Below are positions 62,401-64,000 of a stretch of 64,000 nt of DNA, piece by piece. Origin of the DNA: Mariniphaga sediminis (lineage in GTDB: Bacteria > Bacteroidota > Bacteroidia > Bacteroidales > Prolixibacteraceae); the NCBI RefSeq assembly GCF_003573545.1, contig NZ_QWET01000016.1, forward strand, positions 62,001-126,000. The letters run 5' to 3'. Each line of letters starts with the position of its first letter. Within the stretch, counting starts at the first letter, position 1. The translations under genes and the position numbers were made by a program. A model generated the notes under the pieces. It worked only from the letters and a program-made list of their open reading frames with translations. It was not told the DNA's origin and made no database searches.

Positions 62401-62433
62401 GGCAAATGTTAAAATAGCACCTTTGTTTTGCAT
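59422..62433 (-). CDS. secDF: Protein translocase subunit SecDF (fused)
   Basis: 1003 residues, SecD and SecF joined in one chain, as is usual in Bacteroidota. N-terminal membrane helix, SecD motif LGLDLKGGMNVTLEV (~80), periplasmic P1 domain with an Asn/Ser/Glu-rich insert (~255-300: EAASSGNVSESAGVDTESAA), SecD C-terminal helices with GMSVDANVLIYERVQEELR. The SecF part begins near 695 with LNYGIDFKGGRTYVVRF, and GYSINDTVVVFDRIREYL is its second signature. It uses proton motive force to pull preproteins across the inner membrane, and is part of the Sec pathway used by most exported proteins here. Confidence 0.96.
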   Translation of the reverse strand: MQNKGAILTFAILLAAVCLYQLSFTFKARQVEKAAREYAQGNSDQEFNYLDSISGEEVYNFLGLKKYTYKEVKELELNLGLDLKGGMNVTLEVSVDDLIRALSNYNNDSTFNAALRQARLMQRGSQEDFVTLFGRAFEEIDPNARLASIFLTLELREKININTTNQEVLDVIRDETNAAIDNAFNIIRTRIDRFGVAQPNIQQLQTKGRILVELPGVKDQNRVRNLLQGTAMLEFWETYENQEVYPFLLQANERLKEMEAASSGNVSESAGVDTESAAVAETDTTAEESSLLSELEAGTESDSTDIGMDNLENFRKEYPLFAVLNPSTDQQGQLFQGPAIGIAHSRDTSKVNEFLSREQVKSIFPRDMMFRWTANSVDEAGNFFRLIALKANTRDGQAPLDGDVITDARQDFDQMGSNPEVSMTMNSEGAKTWQRLTKENIGKSIAIVLDGYVRSFPTVQNEISGGRSSITGLESIEEAKDLANILKSGKMPAPARIIQEEIVGPSLGQEAISSGLYSFIVAFILVLVYMFFFYSRNAGLTANVALIANMFFILGILASLGATLTLPGIAGIVLTIGMSVDANVLIYERVQEELRAGKGIKLAISDGYKNAYSAIIDGQVTTLLTGIVLYVFGSGPIKGFATTLIIGILTSLFSAIFLTRLIFEWKLKRTKNILFATKFTENWLQNTSIKFLEKRKIAYILSGAFIILSIGSLAVRGLNYGIDFKGGRTYVVRFDQDVEVADVQQALADVYGTAPEVKTFGASNQVRITTTYKIDDDSENIDNEVEAMLMKGLQDADLLDDNITLEEFTEDYQQSSQKVGPTISDDIRKDAVIAISFALIIIFLYILIRFTNWQYGLGAVVALAHDSLIVLGIFSLLYNVLPFSLEIDQAFIAAILTVLGYSINDTVVVFDRIREYLKLHPKRKREQNVDEAVNSTLRRTFSTSLSTFVVLLAIFLFGGATIRGFTFALLVGVLVGTYSSLFVATPIAYDFQKKLAKVAEKRK

Positions 62434-62554
62434 ATAAATTTTGTTTTAAAATTGTAATGTTAGTCCCAATTGAGTTTATTCTGTAAAATGGTAAAATGCG
62501 GGAAAGATATCCCGTCTCCTCCAATCAACTATCTGATTTTTTAGATAGGATGAA

Positions 62555-62962
62555 TCAGGAGACTAACGGATCATTATCAGGGAGGGAGAAATAGTAGTGC
62601 CTGAAAATCAGGTGATGATATGTGAGAAAAAGTGTTTTCCGGGGAGCCTTCTTTTCTGTCTTTAATAACTGGTGGTTTCGAAGATGATGACACTTTTGAA
62701 GCAGTTTGTTATGTGTCTCATCAAATAATTTACGCACAGATGTCCTTTGTACCAGCGACTTTGCGCTTACATTATTTGCCTGAGAAAACAGGTAAATTGT
62801 ACCATGTTCATCAGCTGCTCCTTCGCTTTCAGCCTGTAGTTCTTTCAGCGTTCCCGGATGATTCTCGAAATAAATATCGAACAGCACGGCAACACTTACC
62901 AATGCTGTAAAAAACACTAATCGTACAATAAATTTTTTCGATATTTTAAATTTGAAATTCAC
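62555..62962 (-). CDS. Hypothetical single-pass membrane protein
   Basis: About 135 residues from a GTG at 62962 (VNFKFKISKKFIVRLVFFTA). The frame stays open to an ATG at 63040, but a full -33/-7 promoter lies within that extension, so the shorter start is preferred. One membrane helix (~12-32: VRLVFFTALVSVAVLFDIYF) follows a basic N-terminus. The remaining ~100 residues are likely periplasmic with His/Lys-rich segments (LLQKCHHLRNHQLLKTEKK). No family recognised. Confidence 0.5.
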   Translation of the reverse strand: MNFKFKISKKFIVRLVFFTALVSVAVLFDIYFENHPGTLKELQAESEGAADEHGTIYLFSQANNVSAKSLVQRTSVRKLFDETHNKLLQKCHHLRNHQLLKTEKKAPRKTLFLTYHHLIFRHYYFSLPDNDPLVS

Positions 62963-62984
62963 CTTATAGTCAAATTTAGCCGGG

Positions 62985-63015
62985 CAAATATACCGAAATA
63001 GTTCAGGTTTACAAA
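62985..63015 (-). promoter_or_regulatory. Bacteroidota promoter upstream of the hypothetical membrane protein
   Basis: On the minus strand TTTG (63015-63012), exactly 19 bp, then TATATTTG (62992-62985). A second overlapping -7-like TAAATTTG lies ~10 bp downstream. Confidence 0.65.
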
Positions 63016-63182
63016 GATGAGATTCATGAATTTTAAACACTCAGAATCAATGTACCGGACTATTCTTTTCCATTTTTATTACTGAATTAAACACATTCTA
63101 AAAGAAGAGAGTGTCTGTCCCGGCAAAAAAAATCAAAACCGAAGTCTGATTGGCAAATGAAATTTGTATTTTCAACTCTACA

Positions 63183-64000
63183 ATGAGATTCAAAAAGTAT
63201 TATTTTTTATTGTTGTTAGCCTTCCTGACTTTTAACGCTCAGGCACAACCTGTTAACATACCAACTATTTCGGAAGAACAACTAAAAAGACATATTTCCT
63301 TCCTGGCATCAGACAGTTTGCAGGGGCGCGCACCAGGCACCTCTGTCCGGGGCTTAAACATGGCAGCGAAATACATTGAAAAAATGGGATCGGAATCTTC
63401 TTTACAGATCCTTTCCCAAACGTTCCCCCTTATCTCATCCCAGCCTGATGAAAAAAACACCTTTCTAAAAATATCCGGTAAAAAAGGGAAAGAAACGGTA
63501 TATAAAAAAAACTTCGCTGCATTAAAACCTCATATTGAAACACTCGGGTTTTCCGGGGAATTGGTTTTCACCGGCTTCGGTTGGAAAGATAGTATTTCAG
63601 GCTACAATGATTTTGAAGGAATGGATCTCCAAGGGAAGGTGGCCATTTATTCTGTTGGCACTCCCGAATCTTTCAGGGAAGGCTTTTCGTATTTGTGGAA
63701 CAGCTCGCAGGAATACCAAAAAGCTAAAAAAATCCTTGATGCAGGCGCCGCAGGTATTATTTTGGTTACCAGTCTCCAGGCCCCCAGAGACAATACGATT
63801 CAGCAATTAGAACAATGGACAAAGAAATCAAACTACATACTGGAGCCATCGAACAAAGAAAACCTTTTACCGATCGTTGCTGCCACCCCTGCTTTTGCCA
63901 ACACGCTTTTCGGGAAAAACAATAAATGGGAAAGACAGTTGAAGTCCATTTCAAAAAAAGGTACCCCCGAAACTTTCATCACAAAAAACAAGGAGGTGCA
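63183..64000 (+). CDS. Exported M28-family peptidase with PA domain, C-terminus outside window
   Basis: 272 codons to the right edge without a stop. Signal peptide MRFKKYYFLLLLAFLTFNAQAQ. The mature part starts with EEQLKRHISFLASDSLQGRA, the typical N-terminal segment of M28 aminopeptidases of this phylum, followed by a PA (protease-associated) domain at ~130-235 (GFGWKDSISGYNDFEGMDLQ, GKVAIYSVG, DAGAAGIILVTS). The zinc-binding catalytic core should lie beyond the window. Predicted periplasmic or secreted. Confidence 0.8.
   Translation, partial: MRFKKYYFLLLLAFLTFNAQAQPVNIPTISEEQLKRHISFLASDSLQGRAPGTSVRGLNMAAKYIEKMGSESSLQILSQTFPLISSQPDEKNTFLKISGKKGKETVYKKNFAALKPHIETLGFSGELVFTGFGWKDSISGYNDFEGMDLQGKVAIYSVGTPESFREGFSYLWNSSQEYQKAKKILDAGAAGIILVTSLQAPRDNTIQQLEQWTKKSNYILEPSNKENLLPIVAATPAFANTLFGKNNKWERQLKSISKKGTPETFITKNKEV

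Noticed and set aside
62963-63040. ATG at 63040 as the start of the hypothetical membrane protein
   Set aside because: A full TTTG-19-TATATTTG promoter lies inside this extension, so the transcript should begin downstream of it.

Overview
The window is chromosomal DNA of a member of the Bacteroidota, most likely a marine or sediment Marinilabiliales/Prolixibacteraceae-type organism (the phylum is well supported, the lower rank is inference). Evidence for the phylum is a SusC/SusD pair with an ECF sigma/FecR regulator, a C-terminal type 9 secretion sorting domain, a fused SecDF, a Bacteroidota-type LptB and RadC, and promoters of the TTTG / TAnnTTTG type. Three of these promoters have both boxes, spaced 19-23 bp apart.

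Layout. (1) 1-17996 is a polysaccharide utilisation locus (PUL). A partial beta-helix protein lies at the left edge, followed by a small membrane protein. The core is ECF sigma, FecR anti-sigma, SusC with an STN signalling domain, SusD, a Tat-signal polysaccharide-pyruvyl-transferase-like protein, a Tat-exported Gfo/Idh/MocA oxidoreductase, an exported TIM-barrel isomerase-like protein, a GH127-type beta-L-arabinofuranosidase and a GH27 alpha-galactosidase-type lipoprotein. The logic is glycan sensing through SusC-STN/FecR/sigma, uptake by SusCD, and periplasmic removal of arabinose and galactose-type sugars, possibly with an oxidoreductive step. (2) 17997-27170 is an accessory region with decayed DNA. 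It holds palindromic repeats, an IS200/IS605 TnpA remnant and a truncated globin fragment, mixed with intact genes: a DUF4143 ATPase behind three 33-bp tandem repeats, a DUF4242/cyclase-like/AraC fusion regulator, a cupin, a berberine-bridge-type flavoprotein and a TPR protein. (3) 27048-34683 is a duplicated cassette. Two paralogous membrane-anchored AraC regulators are each followed by the same leader DNA with two conserved inverted repeats, and each leader then precedes a different surface protein (a FISUMP lipoprotein and a GLUG/T9SS protein). This is the most interesting structure in the window. (4) 34953-64000 is ordinary core genome: tRNA-Asn, DUF58, trxA, dnaE, HIT, greA, ahcY, recQ, tatC, lptB, tRNA-Glu, rpsT, radC, a four-gene deacetylase/acyltransferase operon, upp, a flavin reductase, a flavodoxin, trmN6, TIGR02757, a LolD-like ABC ATPase, a CaCA antiporter, tatA/B, secDF, and the start of an M28-type peptidase.

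Tat machinery (tatC at 46 kb, tatA/B at 59 kb) and at least two predicted Tat substrates (10.5 and 12.0 kb) occur in the same window. No CRISPR array, rRNA, complete insertion sequence or prophage was seen. All family assignments come from reading motifs by eye; no database search was run.
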